In this document: positions 9,821-21,235 of the stretch, one piece after another
Layout of the letters: each line of letters begins with the position of its first letter
Numbering within the stretch: the first letter of the stretch is position 1
Assembly: GCA_037976565.1 (NCBI GenBank)
Contig: CP137674.1
Span: 8,289,789-8,353,788, forward strand
Direction of reading: 5' to 3'
DNA from: Mesocentrotus franciscanus
Taxonomy: Eukaryota > Echinodermata > Echinoidea > Camarodonta > Strongylocentrotidae
DNA: 64,000 nt
Program-made: the position numbers and the translations under genes
Notes under the pieces: generated by a model
What the model was told of the DNA's origin: nothing
The model's database searches: none
The model's input: only the letters and a program-made list of their open reading frames with translations

Positions 9821-10117
9821 CTAATTAACTATTCACATATGCATTGTGTCAGTACATTAAGGAGGGAATGGCCGCAGGGCGGCAAGGTTATTGTTGATCC
9901 TGTGCAGTACCATTATATTCCCTTTGCTCGAAATTTTATGAAATTGGTATCAACAGATGTGTAAGATGCTAGTTTAGGCAATAACCTCATGAAAGCTCGA
10001 AGCGCAAAACAAATATATTTGTATATATCCTTTTAGGATTTTTTTTTAATTTAAGAAAAGCAAAGACCCGACGGTCCGGAATGACATGCCCTGCAGTCCG
10101 GAGTTTGAGAAACCAAG
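9536..10117. mobile_element. hAT-type MITE with 8-bp target duplication (copy A)
   Basis: The left end CAGAGATTCTCAAACTTTTT and the right end (reverse complement CTTGGTTTCTCAAACTCC) are imperfect inverted repeats resembling hAT/Charlie termini. Flanking 8-mers gcatataa (9,528-9,535) and gcatagaa (10,118-10,125) differ at one position. An internal (AT)n tract lies at 9,785-9,815. There is no transposase ORF. The same insertion is at 21,236-21,862 in copy B, so it is older than the duplication. Confidence 0.85.
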
Positions 10118-10890
10118 GCATAGAACTAAGGATAAGAACATGCCAGAGGGCGCTGTCGTCCCTTTCCCGAATATCATAAATATCCTCTATTGTTATTTTG
10201 ATTATAAACTGTTATATGAAAGAAAAAAATGTACAAATATGTATAATTTGAGATTTTTCTAAGTTCATTGTTCTTTGATTGATGTAATTCACGAAGTGTT
10301 TTGTATCGAAGATCTTGTTTTAAATTACTTATTGTGATAATTTATTGTAATGTGAATTCATGAGGAAGGAACTAAAATATCATTTAAAACAAAAAAATAA
10401 ATATCAACTGTCGAGTTTTATACACTATACAGTCTCTCTTTCTTAATCAAGTTCAAAGATATTTAAAATTACTCGACAGTCTCTGAGCTTTAATATTTCT
10501 GACATAACTCCATTTTGCAGTAATTGCTTGAATAGTTATTTACTTAACTTTTCAGAAATGTTTATATTAAAACGTTTTATTTTTACCGTAGTCACATATT
10601 TGAGATATGACCCAAATAGCTAATAAGTTTAAACCAAACCTAATCATTAAATTTAAATTCTCATATTCTCCATTACCAACTAGTTTATGTTCCTTTTTTC
10701 CAGTTTCTTGCAATGCAATGGCATGACCTGGGCCAAGTAACACAAAGTTAACTTACCAATTGATTGCTATTATTATATCATGCCCATGATGTCAAAACAA
10801 TTGACTGTACGATTGATCAATCGTACAATCAATCACTAAATGTTGTGTTACAGGGCCCGGAACTCAACTTTATCTTGACTTTCTTTCCAG
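10118..10890. other. Intron 9 remainder, copy A
   Basis: AT-rich sequence with no recognisable exon or repeat. Copy B lacks about 260 bp of it (around 10,175-10,410). Confidence 0.55.
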
Positions 10891-11151
10891 GTTCACGGAT
10901 CTATTGGTGCGAAGCTCTCCTGGACAAGATTGAATCCTCAGACCTCTATGGCAGTGACCGTAAACTCCTTCTAGATAGTTCCCATGGTACGCTCCATCCA
11001 TTTGATATTATCTTCCACCATGGAACTCTGATGTGGACCGATTGGCAAATCGATGGTATAGGTGTAAATGAAGGTTCTCGGCATGCATGGCCAAAGACGT
11101 ATATTCTACCAGGGGGATTTTCGCGACCAGGAGGCTTCCATGTTGTTGAGG
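10891..11151 (+). CDS. Copy A exon 10: second propeller, closing blades
   Basis: A 261-bp phase 1-1 exon with acceptor ctttccag and donor gtaaag. It encodes GSRIYWCEALLDKIESSDL and, further on, GTLMWTDWQIDGIGVNE, two class-B repeats, ending PGGFSRPGGFHVVEG, like the propeller-EGF junction of LRP proteins. Exon 5 has the same place in the first propeller. Confidence 0.92.
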
Positions 11152-11333
11152 GTAAAGAAGAATCATATCAAATTGTGTTTTAGCTGTCTTCTACAGTATT
11201 GTACATTTAGGGTACGGTGTGACATTTAACACTATATCATTCACCTTCAGATTTAATTTATGTGATAGAACTATACATTTAATGAAAACACCTGTTTCAC
11301 TTAGTATAAAATAATAATTATATAGTGTTTATG

Positions 11334-11565
11334 TAGAGGTGTCATGGACTAGTGGTTTCATCTTCCGACTGTGGATCACGTGGTTGGCGGTCCTTGTCCT
11401 GCCGCGGCACTCATGTCCTTTGGCAAGATATTAATCTGCATTTGCCACTCTTTATCTAGGTGATGTGAATAAGTACCAGGTAGGAAGAAATTCCTAGAAT
11501 GCCAGATTGCCTTATCAGGGCTGCTCGGCTACTGCCGGGGTAATAATAATACAGTGCTTAGAAAC
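11334..11565 (+). mobile_element. tRNA-derived SINE in intron 10, copy A
   Basis: The head 'gaggtgtcatggactagtgg', 'ctgccgcggcactcatgtcc' and 'ggcaagatattaatctgcat' match the other SINEs. It ends near 'gccggggtaataataat'. The copy B equivalent is at 22,895-23,112, so it is an old insertion. Confidence 0.7.
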
Positions 11566-11951
11566 ATCATTATTTAGCGGTATGTGAATGTTACTAATAT
11601 TATTATTTCAATAAGATTATTATTATTAGTGATGAATTAATGATATGATATTGAAAATGATTATAATGATAAGAAGAAATTTAATGAATAAAATCTGTGT
11701 AGTTCATTACGTGAATGCTCCAATGTGCTACAAACAATTGTATTACTTGTGGTCACTGGATTTCAAGCTCGCACACAAGTTTGCACCATCTCCACTCCTT
11801 AAAGAGTATTTCCTAATGTTTTGCACAGTTTACATGTATGCAAATTCTCTTCTTTTTTTTGTAATGGGGAAACAGCTTTTATACATACAGAACTCAGTTT
11901 TGCTTGTATCGTGCAGAAAATTCCGTTTTTCTTTTAAATATTTGGATTTAG

Positions 11952-12065
11952 ATATCAGCGAATGTGAAAGCAACCCCTGCATGAATGGTGGAAGCTGTGA
12001 GGATGAAGTCGACATGTTCACTTGTACTTGTGTACCTGGTTACAGCGGAACCACTTGTGATCTAG
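11952..12065 (+). CDS. Copy A exon 11: EGF-like domain closing the cassette
   Basis: A 114-bp phase 1-1 exon with acceptor gatttag and donor gtaatt. Starts DISECESNPC and ends CDLG. CESNPC fits the POGLUT O-glucose consensus C-x-S-x-P-C, CMNGGSC fits O-fucose, and [10 protein letters not shown] fits O-GlcNAc. The first visible exon of copy B follows, again an EGF, so two EGFs separate the cassettes. Confidence 0.92.
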
Positions 12066-12617
12066 GTAATTAATCTAAAGCACATCTCGGTGTTATTTCT
12101 TAAAAGCCAACTTCACTCTTTTTTCCATGAATTTCAGGACCTTTCGCTCGATCATTGATATCCCATTGGCCTACAATTATCCATGTTAATATTTGATGTC
12201 ATAATGGATATATGTGATTTCTATTTCAACTCTAAATTTTCCGGTACCATTTTGTATCTTTGGAGGAAAATTATTGAGCGGGAGTAAGTATGAGAGGGGT
12301 AGAGAATGAGGGTAGGGAAAGAGATTTTCAATTTCAGAAAACACGGCATGAGATCGAGTCCTAATGGTTTATATATTTGTTTAACATAATTTACAATTGG
12401 AATACAATGTTATATTATGAGTGTGTTACATGTATAATACCATTGGTAGACTTACTTGGGACAACTTGCCATGCTGGTAGAGAAGAGAATTTAGTAAAGT
12501 AAGAGCGAGAGTTTGACCGTGATGGAACTAAGAAGCCAGAAAGAAAAAGACTGATGATGAGTGATGATTGTGAGTTGTTCTTAAATTCTGTATTTTCTAC
12601 TCCAAATTTTATTGCAG
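12066..12617. other. Intron joining cassette A to cassette B
   Basis: About 12,140-12,240 is homologous to 26,460-26,570 (after copy B), and from about 12,275 to 379 onward. The boundary of the segmental duplication therefore lies near 12,240-12,275. Confidence 0.7.
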
Positions 12618-12731
12618 ATATATGGGAATGTGACCCTGATTTATGTCGCAATGGTGGTACGTGCATTGATGGAGTCAACACGTTCACTTGCACCTGTGTA
12701 CCGGGCTACACAGGACCCACTTGTGAGACAG
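12618..12731 (+). CDS. Copy B exon 1: EGF-like domain
   Basis: Phase 1-1, 114 bp, with acceptor attgcag and donor gtactt. The protein differs from copy A exon 1 at the end (CETG for CEIG). The same O-fucose (CRNGGTC) and beta-hydroxylation patterns are present. Confidence 0.9.
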
Positions 12732-12914
12732 GTACTTTACATAGACATTCGACGGATTTTTCATCACAAATATACATATTCACGATAAAAAATTGGAACA
12801 TATCATTAAAGTTCTATGTGACGTATATTAGTAGCTTACGATTTAAAAAGAAATGATGCACTGTGATTGATTTTCTGAAAAAAGGGACTTGAATTTATCA
12901 TAAACCGAATAACT

Positions 12915-13495
12915 TAACAACCAATAATGTGTAATCATCCATGACCTAGCATCGTTTATCCTTCCATGAATGAACCTGCATTCAATCAGCAGATGTATTA
13001 GTTTTATTGTATTAAAAGAACCAACGCTCCTTCTCTCCCCTTTCCTTTTCTTCTCTGCAAGTCACTCTCCTGTTTTTTTTATTTATATTGTTGTATCTAA
13101 GTTGAGGGCTGCGGGCACGTCAGGCTGCTTTGCTTATGATGTAGCCCTCCTGCATCTAATGTATGTTAATTATGCATTCAATATATTTGTTTAATTTCGT
13201 ATATTTTCTGTATATAAACATATTAAATATATTGTATCAATCCAATGTTAATTATGCATTCAATACATTTGTTTAATTTCGTATATTTTCTGTATATAAA
13301 CATATGAAATATATTGTATCAAATCCAATGTTAATTATGCATTCAATATATTTGTTTAATTTCGTATATTTTCTGTATATATACATATGAAATATGGTAA
13401 CATACCATATTATGTTCATGAAAATGTTTGATGAAGAAAAAAAAGATGCAGAAACCAATTCATCAAATTAAATCAAATCAAATCAAAAGTGTAGT
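12915..13495 (+). mobile_element. Copy B-specific insertion, probably 3' end of a non-LTR retrotransposon
   Basis: Absent from the equivalent place in copy A (near 1,012-1,045). Contains a GC-richer piece near 13,100-13,155 and a three-unit 82-bp minisatellite, then ends in a (TCAAA)n-like tail 'aaatcaaatcaaatc' near 13,466-13,486. Short-repeat tails of this sort are typical of CR1/L2-type LINE 3' ends. No coding domain is preserved, so the family is a guess. Confidence 0.55.
13163..13396 (+). repeat. 82-bp minisatellite, about three copies
   Basis: Units start at 13,163, 13,245 and 13,328 with 'atgttaattatgcattcaat' and contain 'tttcgtatattttctgtata'. It lies inside the copy B-specific insertion. 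Confidence 0.9.
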
Positions 13496-14057
13496 TGAAG
13501 ATAAAACGATAAGTGACGTTTGTCCTTTTCGTTTTGCAAGCAATTTTAATATTCTGTAATTCTACTCTAAATTTCCCTTCGATATTGCTGAGTAATGATC
13601 ATTTAGCTTAGGCATTCATAGCTGATACACTCATATTTATTTTACTATTCCATCCGTGAATGTTCCTCCAAGACCAACATAGATTTTGACCTATGAGTGA
13701 TAATATTTTGGGGGATCCAGAATTGTCTAAGTCTAACATGGATTTCAGAATCTCACAGACCCTGTGCAAAATCTCTCTCTGTGTCTTTCTCACTCTGATG
13801 AGAAGCTATGGGATTCCCCGGAATCACAATGTTCATCTAGTCATTTATCCTGGCATTGAGTATAGTGTTCGTGAAATAAATAGAAAATTGGACCGTACGC
13901 GTTGAAGTAATGCACAAAACTGGATTTCAACTTCCCTATTTTTCTTTGTAATGGGCAGTACGTTGAAAATTATGAATCCAAAATTACAAAAATTGATAGG
14001 TGGATGGAAATATGTTTCTCGTTTATTGTTAAAGGCCTCTCTTTCCTTACAAAACAG

Positions 14058-14294
14058 GATCGAAGTATACACCACTGATTTTTGTCTGTGACGAGGAAGC
14101 TGGGGCTATTTTCGAAAGCAGTGCAGATTCCTTAGATTTCCGCCCGCTACCAATCCCGAATGTACACCGTCCTGTAGCTGTGGCCTATAGCCCGGAGGAG
14201 GACCTCATCTTTTGGATTGACGCTGAAAACGGCACTCTTAATCGTGCATTCCGGAACGGTTCTGGTCACACTGTACTTTGGGGACCCTATGGGG
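14058..14294 (+). CDS. Copy B exon 2: first propeller, opening blades
   Basis: A 237-bp phase 1-1 exon, orthologous within the cassette to 1,598-1,834. It starts GSKYTPLIFVCDEEAGAIF; the class-B core is VAVAYSPEEDLIFWID. Differences from copy A are few and mostly conservative (A/T, V/A, H/R, D/E, E/D), which suggests retained constraint. Confidence 0.85.
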
Positions 14295-14965
14295 GTAAGA
14301 ATTTGATGCGGTTGAAGATTACTTCTAACGAATATAACTAATTCCGTGACTTACATTTCAGGAAGTGGTTGATAAAATATTGCTTAGTTATTGCTTCTAT
14401 TGATTAAACACAACGAATAATCATTTGTAATTGAGAGGACCTTTTCGGGTAAGGATTTTGACGCGGTTGGAGATACTTCTAACGAAGGGAACGAATTCCT
14501 TGACTTATATTTCAGGAAGTGGTTGTTAAAATAGTGCATGGTAATATTGTTTGGTTATTGCTTCTTTTGATTACACACAACGAATAATCATCCGTAATTG
14601 AGAGTACCTTTCTGGGTAAGGATTTTCACGCGGTTGGAGATTACTTCTAACGAATAGAACTAATTCCGTGACCTACATTTCAGTAAGTGGTTCATGATAT
14701 AATTGCTTGGTTATTGTTTGGGTATCGCTTGTATTGATTAAAAACAACGAATAATCATCTGTAATTGAGAACACCTTTTTCGGGTAAGGATTTTGACGCG
14801 GTTGGAGATACTTCTAACGAATGGAACGAATTTCTTGACTTATATTTCAGGAAGTGGTTGATAAAATAGTGCATGGTTATTGATTACGGGTAAGGATTTG
14901 ACTTGGTTGAAGATTATTTGTAAAGAATGAAACAAATTCCATGACTTACATTTTATGAAGAGGTT
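14290..14965 (+). repeat. Intronic minisatellite with decoy donors, copy B
   Basis: Same family as 1,830-2,520. The true donor is GTAAGA at 14,295; GTAAGG decoys recur at about 14,449, 14,616, 14,784 and 14,890. Spacing is less regular than in copy A because of internal deletions. Confidence 0.85.
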
Positions 14966-15287
14966 GATAAAATATTGCTTGGTTACCACTTCTATTGATT
15001 CAACACAACAAATAATCATCTGGTGACGGCACGTTTACCATGACAATCAATCATGAATATATATATATATATATGTTATTTGTGATTCTCTAAAAGTGCA
15101 TGCTTTCATTCTGTCAAAGCTACCACGATCTCCCTCCCTGGCCTCTTTGATGATTGTTTATTCATTTCTGCATTTTATTTGAATTACATGCCCAAAACAA
15201 GGTATCTTTTGTACAATTTTTCACGCACTTTCCCAATGTAACGTCAATTGCAATTTCTTGTGATTATTTTTCATAATTTCCTCCTAG

Positions 15288-15447
15288 ATGTCAGCGATGT
15301 AACAATTCATACCCAGTCTGAAATCCTGGGGTTCATCGCATCTCAGACTAATTTAATACTCCGGCAAGGCTACAACTCAGCGCCCTTTGGTAGGACTAGC
15401 TATAATACCACCAATCATCTGACGTCTGTTTGCCTACATCCGAACAC
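15288..15447 (+). CDS. Copy B exon 3: first propeller, middle blades
   Basis: 160 bp, phase 1 in and 2 out, with acceptor ctcctag and donor GTAATA. Starts DVSDVTIHTQSEILGF; Q-to-R and S-to-P changes relative to copy A. The same donor choice as copy A exon 3 keeps the class-B repeat intact across the splice. Confidence 0.8.
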
Positions 15448-15899
15448 GTAATATATGATTTACGTCTTATCATTGTTATAAACATACACAGGAAAAATAA
15501 TCCAATAGGTTTCTAATTCCACTTCATTGTATCATATATAATATTTTTCATACTTTCAATTCTGTTTTAATCATCGCGCTGGGCCAGAATATTTTTGCTT
15601 TCTTTTTTTTCTTTTAGTATATTCAGTGATCTAAATCCAAAACGATACGTTGTCGATTTTTATTCTTTATGTAATTGTTCGCGGTGTTGAAACCAGGCTC
15701 TCATTTCGATGAAAAAATCAGTACAATTTTGTAAAATGTGTTTTGAATATCAATATCCAACACATTCATATTCATTCACAGGTTCATATTAATAATCATT
15801 GTCTATAATCGTCCTGAATAGCTATAAATACACATACATTTTCAAAGAAAATTTCATATCAATAACATCAACTAACGTCCAGTAACATAATTAATTTTG

Positions 15900-16145
15900 T
15901 AGAGGTGTTGTGGTTTAGTTAATAAGTCGCCGAACTGTAGGCCAACAGGTATTAACTTCCGTTTGGCAAGACGTTAATCTACATGTGCTACTCTCCACCC
16001 AGGTCTTAAAGGGGTACCCGGTAGGATGCGAACGTTAATGTAGTATGCTCAGCATTGCAAGCGTCTGTAAAATGGCGACTGGCTGGAATGCTCCCCAAAT
16101 TGAGTTGAGAATGTGAATACATTGTGTGCGGGCAAGCCTAAATTT
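15900..16145 (+). mobile_element. tRNA-derived SINE, copy B
   Basis: Starts with the tRNA-like 'gaggtgttgtggtttagtta', then 'ggcaagacgttaatctacat' and 'gggtacccggtagga'. It corresponds to the headless element at 3,239-3,465. Confidence 0.65.
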
Positions 16146-16425
16146 GTATTATTATTGTACATTATGGATAGATGATAATGTTATGCATACGGGGCTTTGT
16201 TTATTCATTTGGCTATATAGTAAGATTGTAAAAGTTGCAAAGAGTTTGAAAGATATGAATCGATCGCGTATAAACCTTCATATTCGGGCTCCGATTTGCT
16301 TTATTAAGTACAGATTCGAGTTTTCGATTGTTGAATATCTTGATAACTAAAAATAATCTTAATTTAACTCTTTTTTTCTCACTAATTATATTTAATTTGA
16401 GGTTCATTTGATTTTTGTCTTCCAG

Positions 16426-16553
16426 AGACCTGTTTGCATTGGAGAATGGAATCGTTCCTACAATACTGAGAATAGAAGGCAATTTCACGACGGCACAGTC
16501 GATTGAGAAATCATCCTTATTGTCTCCTTTAAGTATGGCATTTGATCGGCATG
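16426..16553 (+). CDS. Copy B exon 4: first propeller blade
   Basis: 128 bp, phase 2 in and 1 out. Encodes (T)DLFALENGIVPTILRIEG through SPLSMAFDRHG. NFT sequon conserved. Changes relative to copy A: Y/F, K/N, T/A, L/S, R/E and M/L. Confidence 0.82.
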
Positions 16554-17238
16554 GTGAGCATGATTTGAAATGTAGCAATTGATGATTCGCGTCCAAAATT
16601 CAAATTCTCCTAAACTATAATATGTTTATAAATTTGTTTTAGAGTTTCTTTTCCTCATGTTATTCCCTAATCTCTCCATAGGCAGGATGTGGTTATAGTT
16701 ACTGTGCTAAAATACACTGACTGTCATAGTGTTAGATAAAATTACTCGTAATAATAGTACAATGAAATGCATGTGTGTGGGCGGCTGTGTGTGCGTCGTG
16801 CAGGCGTACGCGTGTGTGTAGGTAAGGTAGGTGAATGTGTAGTCGGGTCTGTACAGACGTGTATCAATGAGATATCTGATTATCTTAGGCCTAGGGACCG
16901 ACCAGGATCCATCATGTGTCAGTTTTTACTCGCCAAGACAAAGAGTTTATCATAGAATAACTATCCTTTACATACTCATTTCGCATTCGCTCTTTCTTCC
17001 TCTTGCGATCAGTTAACCAAGTTAACATAATCATTCTCGAGTATTTGGTATTTTAAAGTGCTTTCATTAATATGTCATCCTGTCTTTTCGTCTCTATTTC
17101 TCTCGCCCTCTCTCTCTCTCTCTCTGCCTGTTTTTCCGTTTCCCTCTCTGTCTGTCTTCTCGCCCTCTCCTTTACTTCTCCCTTTCCCCTTCATATAATT
17201 GAAAAATAAATGTTCATTACCTCTTTGGGTGGCTCTAG
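16554..17238. other. Intron between copy B exons 4 and 5
   Basis: GT-rich tract near 16,771-16,822, CT-rich tract near 17,085-17,165, and about 120 bp at 16,885-17,010 not found in copy A. I see no exon. Confidence 0.6.
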
Positions 17239-17493
17239 GATCCCGTCTCTTCATGTTGGATGACATGAAAGGAACTGTCGAGTCATGTGGCCCGCTAGGT
17301 GAAGACCACCAGATTCTTCTTTACTACCAGAATACCGAGCCCGTAGATGTAGAATGGTATGGAGGGTCTCCCCTCTGGACAGACGACAGTTCCTACCGAG
17401 GCATTGGGGTCATGGCGAAGAGAGGGGGTCCCTCAACCGGCATTACGAGCTTGTACCAGTTTCAGAAAGCAACAGGAATACACGTTTACTACG
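17239..17493 (+). CDS. Copy B exon 5: first propeller, closing blades (intact)
   Basis: 255 bp, phase 1-1 (85 codons), with acceptor ctctag and donor gtgagg. Reads GSRLFMLDDMKGTVESCG through VEWYGGSPLWTDDSSYRGIG to ATGIHVYYG. LFMLDD and PLWTDD are degenerate YWTD positions. This is the intact reference for the frameshifted copy A exon at 4,413-4,659. Confidence 0.88.
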
Positions 17494-17523
17494 GTGAGGT
17501 TCCATGTATCAGCATCTTGTAGA

Positions 17524-17605
17524 GCAGTCGGGGTACAGTGCTTCATTAACTTGACTCTCCATCCAAGGGTTGAGGGCTTAAATCCCAACCCGGCATATAC
17601 AATAT
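17524..17605 (+). mobile_element. Short tRNA-like repeat downstream of exon 5, copy B
   Basis: Matches 4,684-4,772, including 'ttgactctccatccaagggt' and 'aacccggcat'. Its B-box is weaker here (gggcttaaatccc). Confidence 0.5.
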
Positions 17606-18270
17606 TTGAAATACAGATAAGACAAAACATATCGTTTTGAATATGAATATAAGAGTGTCAATTTGGTCAAGTGAAAGTGTTGGTTTTCACAAGTAATAAA
17701 ATATGATAATTATAATTATTTTATACTATAGGCCTACTGAGAACAAAAGCATCTACCTAGGTAAATTTTTAAAAGTCGAACAGATTTGAAGGCCGTTTGA
17801 TAATGATTATAAGTGATTATTTGCTTTTTTAATAAATACACGTTTAATATGAAATCACAAAGCACTTTAGTAATTCCACGAATACCTAACCCATAAGGTG
17901 TTTAGGATTTATATTCCTACTGTTCGCATCGGGGAGTTCATGTTAAAAGGGTAGAATTGTAGAAGAACTATCCAATGTACTTTGAGCCAGTTCGGAGATA
18001 CTATGAGCGCATGGGCAGATAAAGGTCATTTATACAAAACTATGAAACCCCATCGAGACGCATACTGGATACGTGTTCATGAAAGTTAAATAAACACCAT
18101 TCATTTATGGACCGAAGGTAAATGCTATAGGTACTAGTTGTGACGAGATGTAAATACGTTTTATTTGAAAGTCTTGCTACAAGACTATTTTGAGCCTCAA
18201 CGTGGCATCTTCTAACAAAATTTTCGTCATTTAGTTTCGTTATTTTCTGTTGTTCTGTATTACACTAAGT

Positions 18271-18313
18271 AGTAGGAGTAGAAGTAGTAGTAGTAGTAGT
18301 AGTAGTATTAGTT

Positions 18314-18346
<33 letters not shown>

Positions 18347-18478
18347 ATAATAGTAATTTTGTTGTTGTTATTATTATTATTATTATTGTTGTTGTTGTTA
18401 TTATTACTATTGTTATTGTTGTTATCATTATTATCATTATTATTCTCATTATTGGTTATTTTCTTACCTTACCTGCAG
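18271..18478. repeat. (GTA)n/(TTG)n/(TTA)n microsatellite next to exon 6 acceptor, copy B
   Basis: Trinucleotide runs from 18,271 to about 18,460 end within 20 bp of the LDLa exon acceptor. The long hydrophobic or serine-rich ORFs on both strands are artefacts of this tract. Confidence 0.9.
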
Positions 18479-18631
18479 GTGATGCTTACGAAAGGCAGGC
18501 AGGAGAAGATTGTCTTGAAGATGAGTTCTCATGCAATGATACGGTCTGCATACCAATGTCATGGAGATGTGATGGACTGGTAGACTGTGACGACGAGCTG
18601 GATGAAACCAACTGTTATTCTAATGAACCTG
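18479..18631 (+). CDS. Copy B exon 6: LDL-receptor class A module
   Basis: 153 bp, phase 1-1. Six cysteines and the calcium-site signature [15 protein letters not shown] are conserved. The donor is again the non-consensus GTCAGA, the only GT before the in-frame stop. Confidence 0.92.
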
Positions 18632-19069
18632 GTCAGAATAATATTCACATTAACCTTTAATGTGATGGATTTGTGAACTAAATTTAGAAAGGAAACCGAG
18701 AAGCTATGTTAAATCCCTCCCAAACTGTCCCACTTGTCGATCCTTTTCAATGTATGTTTATTCACTTGACTCTCAATCCAAGCGCAGTATAAATACTAAA
18801 TTATAAATAAATACTATATTATCATTATAATAACTATCATTCTTCTTCTTCTTCAATTGCAGTACAGGCCACCGTCAGATGTATCATTATTATCATTATT
18901 ATCATAATTATTACTATCAGTATTATCATTAGTATTGCTTTCATTATTATCAGTATTAGTAGTAATAGTAGTAGTAGTAGTAGTATCATGATGATTATTA
19001 TTATTATTATTATTACCATCATTATTTACATTATTATAACTATTATTATTATTATCATAATCATTACAG
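18632..19069. other. Intron 6, copy B, mostly (ATT)n-type microsatellite
   Basis: About 750 bp shorter than in copy A. Only a 25-bp SINE remnant is left near 18,757; the (CA)n and (AT)n tracts are gone. From 18,880 it is largely ATT, ATC and AGT trinucleotide repeats up to the acceptor. Confidence 0.75.
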
Positions 19070-19294
19070 ATTCCATCGTCTTCGTAACCGACTTAGACGA
19101 AAGTGCGATATTCATGGCAACCGCGACTAACCTCACCTTCACCCAGCTGCCCCTTGCGGGTCTACAAACTCCCGTGGCCGTTGACTATGACCCAGTGGAC
19201 GGCATCGTCTACTGGACGGATAGTTCTGCCGCTGCAATAAGCTCAGCACGCATTGATGGGACTAACCAGGAGACAGTTATAGCTGGGCTCGGAA
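19070..19294 (+). CDS. Copy B exon 7: second propeller, opening (YWTD)
   Basis: 225 bp, phase 1-1. DSIVFVTDLDESAIFMAT, then VAVDYDPVDGIVYWTDS. The exon ends GGA A/GTAAGT where copy A has GGA G/GTAAGT, so the junction residue is Thr rather than Ala. Confidence 0.93.
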
Positions 19295-19786
19295 GTAAGT
19301 TGAACAAAAAATTTCACTCGTTTTCGATTTGCAATTTTATCCTTGTTCATCAGCTCTTTCATACTTGGCCTAGAGACTTTTCATTACCAACAAGTTATTT
19401 TGGCAAAACGAATTCGTGGAATTAGCGATGAATCTAGCCAGGGAGATAACAGCCTCTCAAATATTAGATGAAAACTGCGTGGGTATTTTTGTGTTAACAT
19501 ATTCATGTAATATTTGCAATCGCATGTGCATTTTTTCTCCCAATTCTTCATTAAAAACCTATCGCTCTCTCTCTCTCTCTCTCTTTCCTAATACATCCCG
19601 GGAATAACGTATCATTTTCTTCGATATACATTGGACTTCTTCGCTAAACCCAGGAAATTCTTTATCACTGTACAATCCAATCAAATTCGACAAAAATTAG
19701 AAATTGTAAACACATTGAAAGCACATCTACCTGTTCATGTTCAATGAGAAACATTGATATCCGTGCCTCAATTGTCTTCCCTTCAG

Positions 19787-19946
19787 CACCTGATGGAATG
19801 TACTTTGATGTTCAAACCAAGACCATATATTGGACTGATGCACTTTACAACACGATAGAAGCAGTGTACATCAATGGTACAGGCAGACACAACATTCTTT
19901 CAGACCTGGATAAACCGAGAGCGATAATCATCGTATCAACCAACAG
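19787..19946 (+). CDS. Copy B exon 8: second propeller blade (YWTD)
   Basis: 160 bp, phase 1 in and 2 out. APDGMYFDVQTKTIYWTD is conserved; VYINGTGRH replaces VYPNGTDRH. The donor GTTTCA is non-consensus in both copies. Confidence 0.9.
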
Positions 19947-20165
19947 GTTTCATTTTGATATTGCTTTACGTTTTGCGATTGACTGTATGAGAAGGGCGTT
20001 GAGTCGGTATCAAAGTAAATGAATTACCACCCTTCTGGCTCCAAACAGAAAACTAATGAATCGCATTTTCATAACCTGCGCAGCCATAGCTTTTGAAAAA
20101 TTTAAAAAAAAAAAAGTTTAGGCCATTTGTTAATTTAAAATATAAGCAAGGCATTTACATCAGTA

Positions 20166-20330
20166 GAGATGTTGTGGTTTAGTAGATAGGTTGCCGGACT
20201 GAGGATCGCATGGTTCGTGTTTGAGTCCTGCCGCTGCACTAATGTCCTTTTGCGAAACATTAATCTTTATTGGCAATTCTTCATCCTGGTGTAGTAAATA
20301 GGTACTTGGTAGGAAGTGCAGCTTAGCTTT
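20166..20330 (+). mobile_element. tRNA-derived SINE in intron 8, copy B
   Basis: Head 'gagatgttgtggtttagtag', then 'tgccgctgcactaatgtcct'. It is bracketed by two copies of sequence containing 'gtttaggccatttgttaatt' (20,118 and 20,368), so its surroundings were locally duplicated. Its position differs from the copy A SINE at 8,048. Confidence 0.6.
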
Positions 20331-20690
20331 TGAAAAAATCTTAAGTTAAGAACAACCCAATCAATAAGTTTAGGCCATTTGTTAATTTAAATTATAAACA
20401 TTGCATATACATCAATTGTTGAGCAAAGTTCATAAAACATCCGTCACAATGTACCTTTCTTAGCCCTTATTGCCTGATTCGACAAGCCAGAGTCACTTTT
20501 GTCTTATCATAAATTCAAATTTCTTTCAAACGAACGTTCATTTGGCAACTGTTCCTCAAGATATATGTAGTTGCGCAAGGAAAAGTTTGAAATACAGCCT
20601 CTCCAATTTAAAATATCATCTGTACATAAATTATTTCAATTAAGTTAACTACTTAATAATAAGATGATAATGAGCCTTATCTGATTTTAG

Positions 20691-20818
20691 AATGATTTAT
20701 TGGACGGAATGGGGAGATTCTCCAAAAATAGAATTGTGCGACCTCAACGGCAAGAATCGGCAGGTTGTTATCGACACAGGTCTGGGCTGGCCAAACGGTA
20801 TCACATATGATAAAGAAG
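20691..20818 (+). CDS. Copy B exon 9: second propeller blade (YWTE)
   Basis: 128 bp, phase 2 in and 1 out. (R)MIYWTEWGDSPKIELCDL through NGITYDKEG. One substitution (N to D) after the YWTE core relative to copy A. The acceptor is gattttag, without the 219-bp duplication of copy A. Confidence 0.92.
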
Positions 20819-21235
20819 GTGAGTTTGACATGCTGTCCACAGTAATTCACCCATGGTACCAAACCTTTGTTGGAACTAGTCTAAAACAAACACCAAAATC
20901 AATGGAAACAGGATTAATTCACTTAGATTTGTTAGATTTCCTGATTCAGGGACTCTTCAACTATTACTCTACAACAAATTTGGGGTTTCCAAGTTTAAAA
21001 TGAAAATTTTTAATAACTCTTTTCCTCTCCTCATGCATGATCTACCCTGGCCCAAGCCCCGCCGTAATACACACGAAACCTATTTAAGCCTATTCTAATG
21101 GGAACATCCATGCTGGTTTTCAAGCTTATTTCAAGTAAACTTATACATGTAAAATTTGTGTACAAGAACCTGGAAAAAGGAATTGAAAAAAAGTTGAAGA
21201 TGAACTGGAATTGAAACTTTGTCATCAGCATAAAA

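Noticed and set aside
18240..18660. Leu- and Ser-rich ORFs on both strands
   Set aside because: Produced by GTA/TTA trinucleotide repeats; only the LDLa exon at 18,479-18,631 is real.
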